From Flavobacterium ginsenosidimutans (GTDB lineage: Bacteria > Bacteroidota > Bacteroidia > Flavobacteriales > Flavobacteriaceae), in NCBI RefSeq assembly GCF_003254625.1, contig NZ_QJRJ01000081.1, forward strand, positions 310,001 to 374,000: DNA of 64,000 nt. Reading direction: 5' to 3'. Below, piece after piece: positions 62,215 to 64,000 of the stretch; position 1 is the first letter of the stretch, and every line of letters begins with the position of its first letter. The notes below the pieces were generated by a model, which saw only the letters and a list, made by a program, of their open reading frames with translations, had not been told where the DNA came from and ran no database searches. Both the position numbers and the translations under genes were made by a program.

Positions 62215-64000
62215 ATGAGGAAAATTACTCTGCTTTCTCTGACGGTAATTTTTACTGCAAGTTGCAAAATAAATGTAGATAAAAATCAACATAAAGAAAG
62301 TTTTGCAACAAATTATGTAGATCCTTTTATAGGTACTGGTGGTCACGGACATACGTATCCGGGTGCAACAGTTCCATTTGGGATGCTGCAAGTAAGTCCG
62401 GATAATGGAATTTCGAGCTGGGATTGGTGCTCGGGTTATCATTATTCTGATTCTATAGTTTCTGGATTTAGTCATTTACATTTAAGCGGGACAGGAATCG
62501 GTGATTTGGCAGATATTTTATTTATGCCGACAAACAAAAAGTTAGACTTAACCGCCAAGGCCACTTCACGCGATTTCCTACCGTATAAATCAAAATATAA
62601 TCATGTTAACGAAAAAGCAATACCGGGTTATTACCAAGTTTTTCTTGAAGATCCTAAAATCAATGTAGAATTAACTTCTACACAAAGAACCGCATACCAT
62701 AAGTATACCTATAATAATAACGACAAACAATCTGTTGTTGTCGATTTAGGTTTTGCTATTAATTGGGATAAAGCGACAAAAACTGCCATTACAGTTGAAG
62801 ACGAAAACACGATCAGCGGTTACCGTTACAGTACGGGTTGGGCAAAAAATCAGAAAGTATTTTTTGTAGCTAAGTTTTCTAAACCAATTACCGAATCTAT
62901 TATCACAGCTGATAAAAAAGTAGTTTCAGCTAAGAGTGCAGAAGGCGAAAATACTGCTCTGCAATTATTCTTCGATTCTAAAAATTCTAAAGAATTAGGC
63001 GTAAAAGTTGCGCTTTCTTCTGTAAGTATCGCTAATGCGAAAGACAATTTAGATAAAGATCAAGAATTTGAAAAAGTTAAAACAGATGCATCTGCTATCT
63101 GGAATAAAGCTTTAAGTAAAATTACAGTTGAAACTCCAGTTGATTCTCTAAAAACGATTTTCTACACTGCTTTATATCACGCTCAAGTTGCGCCAGTTAC
63201 ATATAGTGACAAAAACGGACAATTTAGAACTGAAGACGATAAAATTGTTACTTCAAAAAATTATACAGCTTATTCTACTTTATCTCTTTGGGATACGTTT
63301 AGAGCTGAAAATCCGCTGCTTACTATTTTAGATCCAAATAGAGTTTCTGATATGGTTAATTCAATGTTAGCCTATTACGAAACTAAAAAAATACTTCCGG
63401 TTTGGACTTTATATGCAAATGAAACCAATACCATGACAGGATATCATTCGATTCCAGTTATTGCAGATGCTTATTTAAAAGGAATTAAAGGTTTTGATGC
63501 TGAAAAAGCTTTTGAAGCAATGAAAGCAACGATGATGCAGGACGAACGCGGTTTGAATTTCTACAAAAAATACGGTTACATTCCTTATAATTTATTAGAT
63601 GAATCGGTTACCATTACTTTAGAATATGCTTATGACGACTGGTGTGTGGCTCAAATGGCGAAAGCTTTAGGAAAAACAGCAGATTATGAGTTTTTCTCGA
63701 AACGTGCAAAAGCTTACGAATATTTATTTGATGCGAAATCTGGTTTCATGAGAGGAAAATCTGAAGATGGAAAATCTTGGAATGAACCTTTCGATCCAAA
63801 ACACTCTAACCACAGAGAGCATACAGATTATACTGAAGGAAATGCTTGGCAACACAGCTGGTTTGTGCCTCATAATGTTGACAATTTTATTTCGCTTCAC
63901 GGAGGAAATGACATTTTTACAAAACGTTTAGAACAGTTATTTACAGAGAGTTCTGAAATTACAGGAAATAACGTTTCTGCAGATATTTCTGGTTTAATCG
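62215..64000 (+). CDS. GH92 alpha-mannosidase (5' part, runs off the window)
   Basis: The open frame starts at ATG 62215 and continues without a stop to the right edge (about 595 codons visible). Lipobox FTASC (C17) makes it a surface lipoprotein. GH92 motifs: NYVDPFIGTGGHGHTYPGAT, PFGMLQVSPDNG, SGFSHLHLSGTG in the N-terminal sandwich; LWDTFRAENPLLT, the PVWTLYANETNTMTGYHS motif and DYTEGNAWQHSW (E541, the expected general acid) in the (alpha/alpha)6 domain. The family is calcium-dependent exo-alpha-mannosidases that trim N-glycans. Its position beside a divergent LytTR two-component system, with GH29 and NagB nearby, fits glycoprotein glycan use. About 150 residues at the C-terminus are presumably missing. 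Confidence 0.93.
   Translation, partial: MRKITLLSLTVIFTASCKINVDKNQHKESFATNYVDPFIGTGGHGHTYPGATVPFGMLQVSPDNGISSWDWCSGYHYSDSIVSGFSHLHLSGTGIGDLADILFMPTNKKLDLTAKATSRDFLPYKSKYNHVNEKAIPGYYQVFLEDPKINVELTSTQRTAYHKYTYNNNDKQSVVVDLGFAINWDKATKTAITVEDENTISGYRYSTGWAKNQKVFFVAKFSKPITESIITADKKVVSAKSAEGENTALQLFFDSKNSKELGVKVALSSVSIANAKDNLDKDQEFEKVKTDASAIWNKALSKITVETPVDSLKTIFYTALYHAQVAPVTYSDKNGQFRTEDDKIVTSKNYTAYSTLSLWDTFRAENPLLTILDPNRVSDMVNSMLAYYETKKILPVWTLYANETNTMTGYHSIPVIADAYLKGIKGFDAEKAFEAMKATMMQDERGLNFYKKYGYIPYNLLDESVTITLEYAYDDWCVAQMAKALGKTADYEFFSKRAKAYEYLFDAKSGFMRGKSEDGKSWNEPFDPKHSNHREHTDYTEGNAWQHSWFVPHNVDNFISLHGGNDIFTKRLEQLFTESSEITGNNVSADISGLI

Overview
The window looks like the chromosome of a Flavobacterium-like member of the Bacteroidota. 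This rests on low GC, A-rich leaders without Shine-Dalgarno sequences, one promoter of the TTTG-N19-TAnnTTTG type, SusC/SusD-type outer-membrane proteins, and many intergenic inverted repeats of the kind common in flavobacteria. No species was identified and no database was searched.

About 50 kb (1-50233), all on the + strand, is one large polysaccharide utilization locus (PUL) for pectin. It opens with the last codons of an upstream gene, then a pectate lyase (PL1), a DUF1680-type beta-L-arabinofuranosidase-like enzyme and a pectin methylesterase (CE8), closed by a terminator at 5929-5958. After a 0.6-kb AT-rich leader come the only SusC/SusD pair (6576-11954) and a hairpin. A long co-oriented series of exported enzymes follows: two more PL1 lyases around a DUF3826-like protein, a beta-helix plus DUF6298-like two-domain protein, GH140-like, GH28, GH43, a beta-propeller protein, GH78, an alpha/beta-hydrolase esterase, GH95, a GH63/MGH1-like hydrolase, a second GH78, a sialidase-fold lipoprotein, an exported sugar-isomerase-like TIM barrel, an alpha-glucuronidase-like hydrolase and two GH2 enzymes. 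The inferred workflow is as follows. CE8 removes methyl groups. PL1 and GH28 cut homogalacturonan. The GH78, GH95, GH140, GH43, GH127, GH2 and esterase enzymes strip branched rhamnogalacturonan, possibly RG-II because of the GH140 + GH95 + GH127 combination. SusC/SusD import the products. No hybrid two-component regulator lies in the window, but paired TATCCTG half-sites occur before susC and before the sialidase-like gene.

From 50380 onward the content is mixed: a PKD-domain lipoprotein on the - strand, a YdeI/OmpD-associated-type protein, a Pr6Pr-like membrane protein, a BlaI-type repressor with a clear palindromic operator and its M56 (BlaR1-type) protease partner carrying C-terminal repeats, a GH29 alpha-L-fucosidase, a NagB-LmbE fusion, a LytTR response regulator and LytS-type histidine kinase (- strand), and the 5' part of a divergent GH92 alpha-mannosidase that runs off the window. 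This right part suggests use of host or fungal glycoprotein glycans rather than pectin.

The gaps of the PUL are dense with short inverted repeats in several families. Some are nested inside one another, and a 26-27-bp GC-rich module has been gained in some copies. Two gaps carry a structured-RNA-like element that may be Flavo-1. No tRNA, rRNA, CRISPR array, transposase or phage gene was found.
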